Positions 35,012 to 47,107 of a stretch of 64,000 nucleotides of DNA are shown here, piece by piece. Numbering within the stretch: the first letter of the stretch is position 1; every line of letters starts with the position of its first letter. The notes below the pieces were generated by a model. That model was not told the origin of the DNA. It searched no databases and saw only the letters and a list, made by a program, of their open reading frames with translations. Origin of the DNA: Ilex aquifolium (Eukaryota > Streptophyta > Magnoliopsida > Aquifoliales > Aquifoliaceae); the NCBI GenBank assembly GCA_951799425.1, contig OX637402.1:33075492-33139491 (forward strand), given 5' to 3'. The position numbers and the translations under genes are program-made.

Positions 35012-36033
35012 GGGAGAATTACACCCACACCCCCTGAGGTTTGTCACTTAATCACTCAGACTCATTGACATTTGAAATATTACATACAGACCTCCTGAAG
35101 TTTGTACGCGTGTAACACTTAGACCTTGATGTAAATATATCCATTAATAAATTACACCCAGACCCCCTAAAGTTTGTAAATATATATTATTTAGACCTTT
35201 TAAGTTTAAAATATTATACTTAGACCAAAAATATTTCAATCAAAGATAAAATATCAAATATTTTAAAGTTTACAATTAAAATTCATGTTCTATTGAATCT
35301 TTTATTGAAATAAAATCAAAAATAAAATTCAATTTTTTCTTAAAAAATCGTGATTAGTATATAATTATATTGTCTATTGAAATTTAATTTTGTTGTTTAA
35401 ACGACCAAATTAAAATATCAAACTACCCCAATTAAAGTTAAAAGATATTGTGTCCATTATAGTTTGATCTCTTGTTTAATTTTTTAGTTTTATTCTAATA
35501 GATAGTATAATTATATACTAACTATGATTTTTCTTTTAAAAAACTAGATTTTTATTTTTGATTTTATTTTAATAAATGACATAATAGAACATGAATTTTA
35601 GATATAAAATTTATGTTCTATTATGAATGACTTAGACCCCTTGTTTGATTTTTTAGCTTTATTCCAATAGATAGTATAATTGTATATTAATTACGATTTT
35701 TTAAGAAAAAATTAAATTTTTATTTTTAATTTTATTTCAATAAATGATATAATAGAACATGAATTTTGGTTGTAAAATTTAAAATATTTGATATTCTATC
35801 TTTGATTAAAGTATTTTTGATCTAAGTATAATATTTTAAACTTAAGGAGTCTAAGTATTATATACCTACAAACTTCAAGGGGTCTAAGTGTAATTTATTA
35901 ACAGATATATTTACAGCAGGGTCTAAGTGTTACACGCGTACAAACTTCAGGGGGTCAGTGTGTAATATTTCAAATATCAGGGGGTCTAAGTGATTAAGTA
36001 ACAAACCTCAGGGGGTCTGGATGTAATTCTCCC
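35012..36033. mobile_element. Foldback element with 9-bp target duplication (Mutator-like)
   Basis: Perfect target duplication ATTGTTTTA at 35003-35011 and 36034-36042. The ends GGGAGAATTACACCCACACC and (inverse) GGGAGAATTACATCCAGACC continue pairing for over 250 bp on each side (TTTGTCACTTAATCACTCAG, GTACGCGTGTAACACTTAGA), so most of the 1022 bp folds back. 9-bp duplications and long TIRs are typical of MULE-type elements. No transposase is present. A truncated relative lies at 50272. Confidence 0.9.
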
Positions 36034-36258
36034 ATTGTTTTATTGTGTAATGTTTGGAGGTCTGTTTAGGGGAAGAAACTTTACTGTGCAAACCCATTAA
36101 AACGGCGTCATTTAGTTGGCCTGTTTTAAGAAAAACATTTTACTGTGTAAACTTAATAAAACGACGTCGTTCTTGGCTAACAGCACACGGTGCTGTTTTC
36201 TCTTAACAGCAGAGGAGCTGCACCCGGTTTAACTCAGTTCAGTGCCAATTCTTTTTTC

Positions 36259-36300
36259 TAGGGTTTCTCTAGGGTTTTATCATTGTTCAGCGAAACCCTA
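36259..36300 (+). promoter_or_regulatory. Three telo-boxes just upstream of RPA43
   Basis: TAGGGTTT at 36259-36266 and 36270-36277 and AAACCCTA at 36293-36300, all within 90 bp of the RPA43 start codon. Telo-boxes (AAACCCTA) are known in promoters and leaders of plant translation and ribosome-biogenesis genes, which fits an RNA polymerase I subunit. Confidence 0.7.
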
Positions 36301-36346
36301 AGGAGTTCCGAAGCAAGGCAACAGTTGGGTGTTTGTATAGCAATCG

Positions 36347-39300
36347 ATGGAGGGATTGAAGAAATCAGATGCGAATTTGGTGGTATACATACACCCATCT
36401 AAGGCCAAAAAGGTCTCCGAAGCCATCCTTCGTGAACTCAGTTCTCTGCTTTTCAAGTAATTCTTTCCTTTTAACTCTTTATCTTCTTTTGATCTCTCAA
36501 GAATTAGTGCCATTTAATTCTGATCCTGACTAGTACACACAAACGTTCATATAATTTCATCTTTGACTTCACTCAGTGATTTCTAACGGCACGGTAATGA
36601 GTTCTAACGGCTTTCTGAAGTTTCACTAGTTCACGTAAAATATTTTGTTTCGTAATAGTTATTGTTATGGTGAGTATGGCCCTAGATCAAAAAACGGCGA
36701 GTATGATCCAGTAAACAACTGACTAATTATTTTTTATCACAAAAATTGACTATGATAATTTTACATGTCACCGTTGGAAGCTTCGGATGAGGCAGCTACC
36801 TGGGTATATATGTATCTTGCGTATGAGTTACTCTTGTCACAAACGTAAGGATGCTGAAGAAGTAAAACTTGTCCCAAACAATCGGGAGAGCACTCAAATT
36901 TAATTTGACGCTGCTGATTCCCGTGTTCAAGAAATTGCAATAATGGCAAGACATTCACTTTCATTCTCAAACTTTAGTGTAGTTGAGATGATCAAACATC
37001 CCTGCCCCTTTAGAGATGCTTTTGAGGTATTTTGCAGAGTGGCACATGTAATTGGGAAAATTCAGATGTAGACCTCTACACTTGGCTGATTGACATATTT
37101 ACACTATAGACATAATAAGGTTTTAGCCATGTATGTATATATTCAGCATCTCCTATTTATTTTTATTTTCTTATTGTCATTATTTTTACAGGTTCCATGA
37201 AACTTTTGATGGTGTTTTGTTGGCATATGACTTGAAAATTCTTAGTCAAGTGGCAAAGATTCTTCCAGGGATTCATCCTTATTTTGGTGTGAGACTAAAA
37301 GCTGAACTCTTAACTTTCTATCCCAAGCCCAACATGCTTTTAGGTATTTGTGCTGTGATCCTACTCATAATATCTCTATAAGACAGAAAAAAGGGAAATT
37401 TTGTTTGCATATCATATGATTGCCCCCAGTTCCACAACCCAAAGAAAAAAAACCCGACCTTTTTTTGGACAGAATAAACAAATCCCCCGGGTACGTATAT
37501 ATTAAGTTATTATCATGTTAGAATGGCAATTAACTTGATATGCACTGGAAGCTGTCCTAATTTTTTCCGTTTTCTTATTCTTTTACCCCTCATTCTCCTC
37601 TTACTCCATTGCTTTGAAGGAATTCTTTGAGTGGTGGGTGGGCCTCAGCTACTAATTCTTGTTGGAATTGATCTAATTCTTCATTACGTTGCAGTGTTTT
37701 TGTGTTGACCTTGTTTATTATTTTGTGATATCTATAATTTTCAGAAGGAACGGTTGTTAAACTGGGACAACAATCCATTCATGCCATTGTTCTTGGGTTT
37801 TCATCTGCTATTATTATACAAGAAGATATTCGTGATGAATTTAAATATAAAGTTGTAAGTTATTCTGAACTATTATGTTATCCGAAATTAATATGTTTGC
37901 CGATCTTTGGCTTGGGAGTCAATGCTAATTAATTCATTACTTTGCATGCTTATGTTCTTGCAGAAACATGGCAAAGAAATTTTTGTTAGCAGAGGTAACA
38001 AGCGGCATAAAATAGAAGTTGGAACCATTATACGTTTCATAGTCAAAAGGTAGCCCATTCTTTTTACTTCTGTCCTTTTTGACTGTGGCAATAATGTTTT
38101 ACTCTGGTCATCCAACTTTAGGATGTTCTCTCTCTAAGACACATACAATAGCGGAATAAATATGCTGTTTGAATAAAATTTTAAGGCTTCATACTGTAAG
38201 ACTCCTTTTAAGCAAGGAATTGAAGGATGTTTTGTCACTTTATATATACATATATCAATTAAACCTTCAAGAATTTCAATTTTTTTTTTTAATTTGGAAG
38301 ATTATGACCTTTGATTAGAAGATTGCAAACCTACCCAAATGGCCTTTTCTCATCAGTGAATTCTTGGTAGTATTGCAGTTTACATACGCAATTTTAAGAG
38401 GAATAATTTGTTTATAGATTAAACATCCATATTAGGATAGGCACGTTGAATTTTGTGTCAAAATTATAATGATAGACAAAACCAGTTCACCTACGTGAAA
38501 ATGAGTAGTGGTTGACAAAATCAGTTCAACAACTTAGAAATGTTGCTAATGATTTGGATGTGTGACTGAAGCCGATTTTTTGATGACTTGCATGTTTTTG
38601 GTTGCATGTCATTGACCTGGAGGTGATTGCTACTCTTATGTTCAATCACTTTAAATCAAATGACTGTGGGGTTTTGCTACCAAAAATGACCTTCAGCTTT
38701 ATGATATATAAAATCTTGTGAACTGCTCTTGTGAATTGTGGTATATTTAGCTGAAGATTGGAAGCAAGTCCAATCATGCAACATTAGTTATTAGCATCCC
38801 TTACGGATTACGGGCATTGAAAGAAGATGGAGCCCTGGCTTCTGTGATGAAGCATATTACTGAAGATCTCGGAAGCACAGATATGGATATAGGATACGAA
38901 TACGATGCAATACGATACGGATATAGAGATAAGTCAAAACATAAAAAAATATGGTACATATATGTCTATAATAAAATATAAAAAAATAGGGTACAAATAC
39001 CGAAATATGTCTATAATAAAATATATTTTATGTTTTACTATTATTTAACTACTTAAAAATTATAATTATTAATAATTATTGAACATAATAAGAAAATTAA
39101 CAATTTTTACCTTGAAAAAGATGTAATATCGTCTCATTTTGATATATTAATAAAGTGAATGTGAGCAATTAAATGAATCAGAACTGACATTTAATTAGTT
39201 GATTTTTTTACAAGTATTTGTTTATAAGATTATAGTGTAAATAACTCATTTTTTATACTCTTTTGGCATGTAATAGTGAATAATACTTAAAAAAAACTCG

Positions 39301-40595
39301 TGTCTTCAAAATCAAATCGAATTTTGTTGATGTTTTATATTGTATGAAAACTCGAAAAAAGAGGGTATAAATTAAAATAAAAAATTGTACATCTAAGTAT
39401 TCACATATTTTATTAATTATCGGATATGTATGATGCATATCCGATACCTATCCTTGAGTATCCGACGAGTATCGTATCCGATACGGGTATGACGATCTTG
39501 ACGAAATATCCATGTTTCATATCTGAAGATTATATGACATATCCAATTGTTTCAAACAAGTAGCAGTGCTTGATACAAATCTTGATACAAATCCCACAGT
39601 TTGCAAGGTTATCACACAGAACCTATCAGGCCCGGGGTACATAACAGGCATCCCACAATAAGAGAAAAATCAGGGTACAGTACTGTTGTCTCTTACATTC
39701 AATAGTTAGAGAAGAGGTCATACAGTCTCATACCAGAATCAAAATGTATGATATGTTGCACATAAAAATGACAAATTAGATGGCACAAAGGACAAATGTT
39801 AAAAAAATTTGAGGGTAGATGTAACGAGGTGTTACTTCTATCCCTGATAAAAGGGGGAAAAACCTTATTATCCAAATCAGGGTCGTACTTGTTGAACTGA
39901 GATTCTTGTTAGTCATCAACAATTTACAATCTTCCTTTAACTATAAAGTATGAGAATGCATGTTGATACTCATGATCCCCTCCTTTTCCCCCTCCACAAA
40001 GTATGTGCATGTTAAACAACTAACTCGTAAAAAAGTTCATGTCAGTCAGAACAAATGGATGTGATTTGAGTGGAATAATATTCATGTCATATTCAGTCAT
40101 ACATGAATATACGATGCAAAAATTATAGCTTGGAGTTCTGTTTCTCTTTCATCCCATTATAGAATTCAATAAAATTTTATTTTGACCGTAAGGATCAAGG
40201 AGTTTGACATTAATTTCTCCTATTAGTTTCGATGAAGAAGTACTCCATATTTGTGGATCGTTGGTTCCAGATCATACCGGAAGTGTCGGCTGGTTGGACA
40301 AGAATCTGGAAGAGTGGTCACACGCCGACAGGTTATTACCTAAATTGTTAGTCCTGGCAGTGGAAACAATTTTGTTTCATTCAATAGAGAAAGTGCACTG
40401 TGCACTAGTGGTCATGTCATCTTATTGTTTATGTTTACGAAACAATTCTGTAGCATCACCAAAAAGCGGATGGGAAGTGAGGGTAGTAGGGAATTGCTGG
40501 AGCATAATAAAGCAATGGTTGATGGGGAAACATTATATTTGAACACTGACCATCAAATTAAGAAGTCAAAGAGGCGGAGGAGTGGTGATTCTTGA
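36347..40595 (+). CDS. RNA polymerase I subunit RPA43-like
   Basis: Exons 36347-36456, 37192-37343, 37745-37854, 37964-38049, 40227-40331 and 40454-40595 join in phase to 234 residues. Residues 1-80 (MEGLKKSDANLVVYIHPS, KVSEAILRELSSLLF, DGVLLAYD, PYFGVRLKAELLTFYP) form the Rpb7/Rpc8-type N-terminal fold. From about 85 (EGTVVKLGQQSIHAIVLGFS, EDIRDEFKYKV, KRHKIEVGTIIRFIVK, SFDEEVLHICGSLV) comes the OB-fold. The tail is lysine/arginine-rich (ITKKRMGS...KKSKRRRSGDS), as in nucleolar proteins. A43 links Pol I to the initiation factor Rrn3 and helps 45S rRNA synthesis in the nucleolus. It corresponds to At1g75670. Intron 4 (38050-40226) is long and holds a repeat. The last two exon junctions are inferred from phase and product only. 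Confidence 0.85.
38870..39530. mobile_element. TIR-like element in RPA43 intron 4
   Basis: The left side is full of GATACGAATACGATGCAATA/GATACGGATAT words. The right side, inverted, reads CCGTATCGGATACGATACTC... and GGATAGGTATCGGATATGC. The similarity of the two ends and an AT-rich centre suggest a non-autonomous DNA element. Confidence 0.5.
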
Positions 40596-41940
40596 AGGCT
40601 GCTGCAAATTGCATACCTTGACACTGTTCTTTCCAGGTAATCAAAATTTTCTGCCCTGTTATCACATGCCTTGAATTATGTTGATAAGTTCTTCAATGCT
40701 CTAAAATTTGTTGCTTTACGGGAAGCCTTTCATCTCACCACTCATTAACGGTTGAGAAGTTCTTGTATTTGTTCATGTAAGATTCAACTTTAATACGTGA
40801 AAGAAACTTCATGCATGATTTCTTTAGATGCCTGATATCAAACAGCTAATATTGACAATCTGTTTCTTTGAAGTTCACTAAAAAAAATTTCAAAAAAAAA
40901 AAAAATTCTCTGAAATGACGGTTCGGAAATGTTAAAACGGTGGAAAGGCCTTTGCTATATGGAAATGCACTTTTTATCTGCTAGTTTTGTGCTTCTGTTA
41001 TCTTAGTTGCATTTAAACTTCGGCTATGGAAGCTTAAACTTCCATACTTGGGACTGTGCTTCAATTTTCCCATTTTTATAAGCAACATGTTGCTTTTTAT
41101 TTTTTGGAAAATCTGCTTATGTCCAAGGCTTTGATAGTAATGTAGCTGTGGTTAGTGTTAGGGAAAGCTCCATAAGCAAGGGTTTCCCTGTGAAGTATTT
41201 GTGTCCTAATATAGCTTGGAGAAATATATAGGTTAATATGTTGAGCGGATAAGTTGTCTTTAGAAAACACACAGTGAATCACCTGTGCGGCTCGTGACAA
41301 CTATAATGAAAGTGTGGAGGAAGGACGATGGTTTGCTTGGTACACAGGTACTAGGAGCTGCCTGTAGTTGAGCATCTAGTCAGAAATGTTAGATGTAGTC
41401 TTTGCAGAGCATGTTAGCTCTTGTGCTTTTGCACATTAAAAAGTTTGTTCTCTTTGTTTAGTAGAAGCAAAATTCTTTCAATGGTACACTTGATGAGCTT
41501 GAAAAGTTGAGCTATGTCTAGTGGACTAATGTTTGTTGGTGAAGGAGAATGTTTTCTTGATCTACTTTTAGGTAGTGGCTCGGTGTCTTAAACACACTTG
41601 ACATCTTCTGTTTTCTTGGATTTGGTTAGGTTATGCCTGAATGTGGCACAATCTTTGGGTGGTGTTCAAGGCTAGAAGCTGGCAGAGCCTTGTTTGCATG
41701 ATGGCTCCTCTTTATGTTGTATTATGTGTGCATACGGCGTGAGAATTTGTAGACTTGTTGTTTGGCAATTATTTTTCTTTCTTTGAAACATTTTTCCAAT
41801 TTAGAAATTGTTTTTTTTGGATGAGATATTCATGTTATGATCTGGTGTTTGGCATTGTACTTGTGTTTGCTACCCTTTTTTTAAGTTCCCTTTTTTAGGA
41901 GAAAACTAAATCGAACTTATTGCATGAGTTTGTTATGGTT
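40596..41940 (+). other. Intergenic / RPA43 3' region
   Basis: It contains TTTCCAG|GTAATC at 40630-40640, possibly a 3'-UTR donor. No further gene is evident and most short ORFs lack domains. Confidence 0.35.
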
Positions 41941-41949
41941 GTCTTGTAG

Positions 41950-42135
41950 GGTTGATAAATGTTGATGCACAGGAGGTGAATTTCAAAACCAAGGAGCTAA
42001 TTGGCTTAACGAACGTTCCTCTGGGATGGGTGAAAAAGGTTTTAAAGAAATGGAACTCAAGGAGAAGTCGTGCATCATCCAATATATTGTTATATGGAAC
42101 TCAAGGAGAAGTCAGGCAGAAATACATTGTTATGT
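41950..42135 (+). other. Possible exon or gene relic (weak MBD-like resemblance)
   Basis: An open frame after a TTGTCTTGTAG acceptor-like site reads LINVDAQEVNFKTKELIGLT, then NVPLGWVKKVLKKWNSRR and NILLYGTQGEVRQKYIV. The P-x-GW-x-K...YxTxxGxxxR pattern faintly recalls methyl-CpG-binding domains, but the conserved tryptophan and Y/S core are not convincing. A 3'-UTR exon of RPA43 is an alternative. Confidence 0.22.
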
Positions 42136-42613
42136 GGACTAGTAATTATCCATTTATAAAAATTTATCTGGTCAGCCTTTTACCTATTCTCAGTATTTTT
42201 TTGGGGCTGCTGATTTTGAGTTGGGTTCCAAAAGGCCATCCCTTAATCTTTTTGGCTTGAATTTGTTGAAGCTATGTTTTCTTTTAGATCTGGCTTTTTG
42301 TTGGATTCACTTGGTCTCTATTTTCATTCATGCAAAGACACGGTGTTCATGCTATTAGGTTGTATAATATATGATGCACCCTGATCGTGGAAATGAAATT
42401 GTTTGTTTCAGATTCTGTATTTCTCAGCTGTTTGTTATCTGAATGCAAAATGAGGTTGGAACTATTGGAATTTGGCAAGTGGACTGTTATTTGCTGGGAT
42501 TTTGGATTTGAAGTTGGAGTTATTCGGATAATGTCGTGGCATCCAAGAAGAGGCATTTTCTGATTTAGTATGATGGATGAGCTCTGGAAGGACCCTTTCT
42601 CTGGTCAGTATAT

Positions 42614-42631
42614 CCCCCCCCCCCCCCCCCC
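42614..42631. repeat. Poly-C run (18 C)
   Basis: A homopolymer in an otherwise AT-rich stretch. It may be mis-assembled or polymorphic. Confidence 0.8.
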
Positions 42632-43012
42632 TTCTTTCTTCTCTCCTGCGTCTTATGCTGCAAACTTTTTAGAACAATAGTCTCCTTGCAACAATAGTGT
42701 AGCAACAATGCCTTCTGGTACTTGGTAGTTTGTAGAACTTAATGCACCGATTTTATATCTATCTGAATTGCTGTGTATGTTATATTTTTAGAGTACCTTG
42801 GTGAAAAATTGTTCAAGTTTGGACCAACTAATTAGGCAGTGAGAATGATTGGATATAGTAGTCCCAACACACACCGTTCCCTTAAAAGCACGATAACCTT
42901 TAGCTCAGGAAGGAGCCCTTGACTCTTTAGGTCTATGAATCCTATTAAAATTAGTTGTCAGGATTTCTCATAATTGATGGATCAATTCTACTGCAACAAC
43001 AACTAGATTATT
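42632..43012. other. Intergenic, no gene called
   Basis: No element recognised. The right end carries the left target duplication of the next SINE. Confidence 0.4.
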
Positions 43013-43212
43013 AACCCCACTGGTAGTTCAAGTGGTACAGGGAGGAGTTATAAATTTAGACGTCTTGAGTTTAAATTATTGCAACCCCTTGGGACTAAGC
43101 CATGAATATTTTAGTCATGGCGTGGATGACCTATTTTTGATCGGACCAAGAGGGGATTATTTGAGGTGTGTATAAGTTAGTTCAAACACCCATTACCCTT
43201 TAAAAAAAACAG
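43013..43212 (+). mobile_element. SINE family 1 copy with 10-bp target duplication
   Basis: CTAGATTATT flanks it at 43003-43012 and 43213-43222. It begins ACCCCACTGGTAGTTCAAGTG (A-box-like TGGTAGTTCAAGTGG), continues GTCTTGAGTTTAAATT (B-box position), then TTTTGATCGGACCAAGAGG and CAAACACCCATTACC, and closes in an A-tail of about eight A. This is the best-preserved member and defines the family boundaries. Confidence 0.85.
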
Positions 43213-43222
43213 CTAGATTATT

Positions 43223-45479
43223 GGATCAATCTTTGTTGGTCACATTTGTAGACCAAATTCATTTATATAGTTGGATTTGCATCCTATTAATGCAACGATC
43301 CATAACCGATAGTTCAATAATTTTGTTCCAACATTAGTACTTTGGAAATTCTGGACTTCTTCGGCCTAAATCGATCTAAATTTAGTAGCATAATTAAGTG
43401 TAGAAATTGAAGGTGTCGGTTTACTCAAATCATTTTGAGGGATTTGGGGTTGCAAGTACATTCCATTTGTGCCAGGTACTTATGATTGACACTACATCTA
43501 GATATATGGTCAAGCCTATCTATGTAAGTAAAAAAAATAAAAAATCACAGCAGATCGACATCCAAAGTGGAATCATGATTGTGGTCGGGTATGCAGTTTC
43601 TTTCAAGAACAACCCATATTCCGCTGTGGACCCCTCTTAAAACTCCAATTAAAAATGAAAGTTGTAAAGAAAAACACTCATTTGAAACATGAATGGAACT
43701 GCAATATAAAGATGGGGATATAATGTATCGGTAATGTTATTTTATTGTGATTTGGATATCTCGATTTAGGTAACAAAAGTATTTCTCTGCGTACAAGGAT
43801 TGAATTAAACACATGACCCTATACATACTTCTAATCCTTCAGTTACTCCGTATTCACTAGAGTCGTGTGCATTAGACATATAAACGAGGTATGAGCTGAG
43901 AGAGAGTGGGAGAAGTTGGGGGAGATTCAGGTTGGTCAATGAAGCTACAGTTGCATCTTCCTCCCATGTGCGGTTGGTTTATTATAATAAGCAGAACACA
44001 GAGAAGGTTTTGACAAAACTCCCGAGTAATCCGTCCTTGTAACATGATTCGTTTCTCTCTTAATCAAAAAATCAAAGGCCATATCTTCCTTCCTGATAGG
44101 CTGTCTTTTCTTCTCTTTTGAGTAGTATGTAAATTGGAAAGAACATTAGTTAGCCTCGAATCTTTGTTTGTTTTACCTTTTCTTGAGCTGACCCACTTCT
44201 GACACACTTTCCCTCGGCCGCCCCTCCCTCTTTTCCTTCTCTGGTATTTGAGCCGTCAAGTTTCTGATATCTTGAAACTCCTACTGGCCTTCTACTTTTA
44301 TAGCAGGTTTTGGAAGGAAAACAGATAAATTATAAATCTGTGTATAGCAGGTGTAGGAATTCAGGCGCAGCCCACATGAATTGACTATGCATCACCCTTC
44401 ATTAGACTTTTTGGCCAAAGCCTTAAAGACTATCAGGCCACAAAAGTCATTATGTCCAATATTCACGTTAATGGGTTGCTTGAAGTATGGTTTGTGATTA
44501 CTGTCACTAATGTGTTTGAGAGAGAGAGCCCACAATATATGATAGTTGAGCTTTTTTTTCTCCTTCATGAGAGGGGGTCATGTAGCAGTTAAGTCTCAAT
44601 GTTGGTTGAGATTCAGTTTTAATTTAACAAATTTAATTAATTTAATTAACAAATTAAATTATTAAATTAATTTCAAATAATATTATTATTATATTTATTG
44701 CGATCGACATCAGAAAGGGAAGGAGGATGGTGTAGATGTGAATGCATTGGGCGGCGGTGGTATTTTTTGGAGTCGGAGGAGATGGTACGTATGGGGCTGA
44801 AGATCCACCATGATCAAGTACGGATATCTCGGGAATGACCAAACCCAAAATTAAGAAAATAAGCCACCTCTCTCTCTCTCTCTCTCTACTTCACGTTCAT
44901 ATGGGTGGGGGTGCTGAAAACCCATGTGGATATCCTAAAGTTTCTGAAAGTCTGAATGTACTGCGAATCAAGCAATCAACTGTCTCTCCCTGTATTATGT
45001 GGGTGTGTATTTTAGTGTGTAGAGAGTAAAAATATGCAATATATTTAGAATCTGTTGGCTAGTTGAGGACTAGCTCTCAAGGAAATTTGGATTCTATTCA
45101 CCGCCCAGGGCCAAAACTGTGGTCTGAAAAAAGATGGAAAAAGGGCAGCTTTCGGTTTGAGCGTGCGTTAAGCCGTTGAAATTATAAAACCCCAAAAAAA
45201 GTTTGTCTTAAGTAGGGCAGGATTAAAAACTACAGAAAAAAAAACTACAGGATTACATACAGACATTGTTTTGTCAATTTTTTGTTGTGTTCTGTTGTAC
45301 GTGTTAGTGCACCCTTATTTGTACCGTCTTCAACTTTTGCTTATATTACAGTGTTTGACTGGGGATTGTGGGGGGTGGGAGGTAGACTCGGCTGTTTTGT
45401 TAAATTTTATTGAATGTGTTTTAATTTTTGTGTTAGTATATGTGTATGTATTTTTGGTGTATTAGTATGTATATTTTTA
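43223..45479. other. Intergenic, no gene called
   Basis: Short ORFs (e.g. 43407-43640, 45271-45465) have no recognisable domain. It contains a (CT)n tract at 44863-44890. Nothing else was seen. Confidence 0.4.
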
Positions 45480-46012
45480 GGGTTCGTTTGGTAGACGTAT
45501 TATGAGAGGATTAAATATTGGATTGTACTATTTTTTATTTAATCGGGGCTAATACTTTGTTTGGTAAGCAAATTTGATACCGTATTAATTTCAAAAACGT
45601 ATATTGATCGTATACTTATCGTATATTTTTTATACGATAGCTCTGTATTATTGAGGTTTTTTAATACCACAAAGAGAGGTGGTATTATAATCCAACTCAA
45701 ACGTATTATTCTACACATTTACTATTATAACTCCCTAACTGATAAAATTAAGTTGTTATTAATGTAACAAACACTGATTGAGGATATTTTTGTTAATTCA
45801 ACATTAATACGATGAAATAATTCTCTAACCAGACAACCAATTGGATTAAATAATTACTATCCAACGCTTATATTGTGTATTACCAAACACTTGATAAAAT
45901 TACGTATTATTCTAATACCCTATTTAATCTTGTCTTTTGTCATTTCGTATTGTATTAGACTGGATTACTATATCTAATCCATCCATTTTTAATACGACAA
46001 CCAAACGAGCCC
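45480..46012. mobile_element. PIF/Harbinger (Tourist-like) MITE, 533 bp
   Basis: The ends GGGTTCGTTTGGTAGACGTA and (inverse) GGGCTCGTTTGGTTGTCGTA form terminal repeats. TTA on both sides (45477-45479 and 46013-46015) is the 3-bp Harbinger target duplication. It is repeat-rich in GTATTA/TAATAC words. Confidence 0.85.
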
Positions 46013-46846
46013 TTAATGTATTAATTTGTGTGTGTTTTGGTGTATTAGTGTGTGTGTATGTTTGTATTTTGGTGTACTACTAATGTGTGTGTGTGTGTTT
46101 TGGTGTACTAATGTGTCTATTAAGAATTTTAATTATTTTATGAGTTAATCGGTTTAACCCAACCCGTTATAAACCCAATTTATTATAACTCATTTACTAC
46201 GTAAGTAAAAAATGGATTGAATTTATTTTAGCCCAATCTAATTTAACCCAACCCATAACCAATTCAATTCACCCATTTACCACCTCTAGTACTGAGGTTG
46301 GTTTTGTCATCCTACAAAACTTAGGAATTTATTTGAGCAATGCAAAATTCTCGGAAAGTTGAGATTTTTAGTATTGATTAATTACTTTGCCATGAAAGTC
46401 TTGGATTTAGTCAAATTCTATCATTTAGGCTTTTGATTTCATGTTTTTCTCTTGATTTCAAAACATTCTAATTAGTTTCTTATCAGAATTTCGATTTTAT
46501 TCTCTCATTTGTACTATTCCCGGTGGATTCTAGTATTTTTAACTCACTACGTACACGGGACATGGTCAATACAAGGTTTCAAATTGATTCACTTCAATCT
46601 TAACTTAATTTGTTACCATAAAATCTATATAATAAAGTATAAGATAATTCAAATCTAAAAGATAAACAAAATGATTTTTGTTCTTCGCGGTTGAGATTAT
46701 TTTAAATTTTATTTTAAAATTAATCTTATGGCTAATATTAACTCCTCAAATTTAATAAGAAAAATAGACCCCCTAAAAGTTTGTTTGAGGTAACATTTCA
46801 AAAGTACTTCTAGAACTTATGATTTCTCATAAGTATTTTTTTTAAA

Positions 46847-47088
46847 CAGTAATGCAATGCTGACCAAAATTAGAGACCAAATAAAGAGCTCAAATGACAT
46901 ATCAGTTGTTGATATGATAAGATTAGCTGACATTCTTTTCGTCTTCTCCACTTCCTTAACACGCACAGACAATAAAAAAAAAACAGCGAAACGAAATGAC
47001 ATGGCAGTTAATCTTACCATCTCAACAATTGCCATGTCATTTGATCTCTTTATTTGGTCTCTAATTTTGGTCAGCATAACATTATTGC
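46847..47088. mobile_element. MITE with 9-bp target duplication inside the Helitron
   Basis: Ends are inverted repeats of about 45 bp (CTGACCAAAATTAGAGACCA ... AAATGACAT against ATGTCATTTGATCTCTTTAT ... GGTCAG). TTTTTTAAA flanks both sides (46838-46846 and 47089-47097). The Helitron copies at 25370 and 27301 lack it at the same place, so the empty site is visible. Confidence 0.85.
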
Positions 47089-47107
47089 TTTTTTAAAAAA
47101 GTAGTGT

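Larger units (their letters stand above)
33976..36235. repeat. Inverted pair of about 50 bp, 2.2 kb apart
   Basis: About 50 bp near 33985-34035 (GGCTCCTCTGTTGCT, AGAACAGCAC, GCTGTTAG) return in inverse orientation near 36178-36230. Between them lie a short transcribed-looking stretch and the MULE-type MITE at 35012. The pair could be remains of a terminal repeat or an inverted promoter duplication. Confidence 0.5.
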
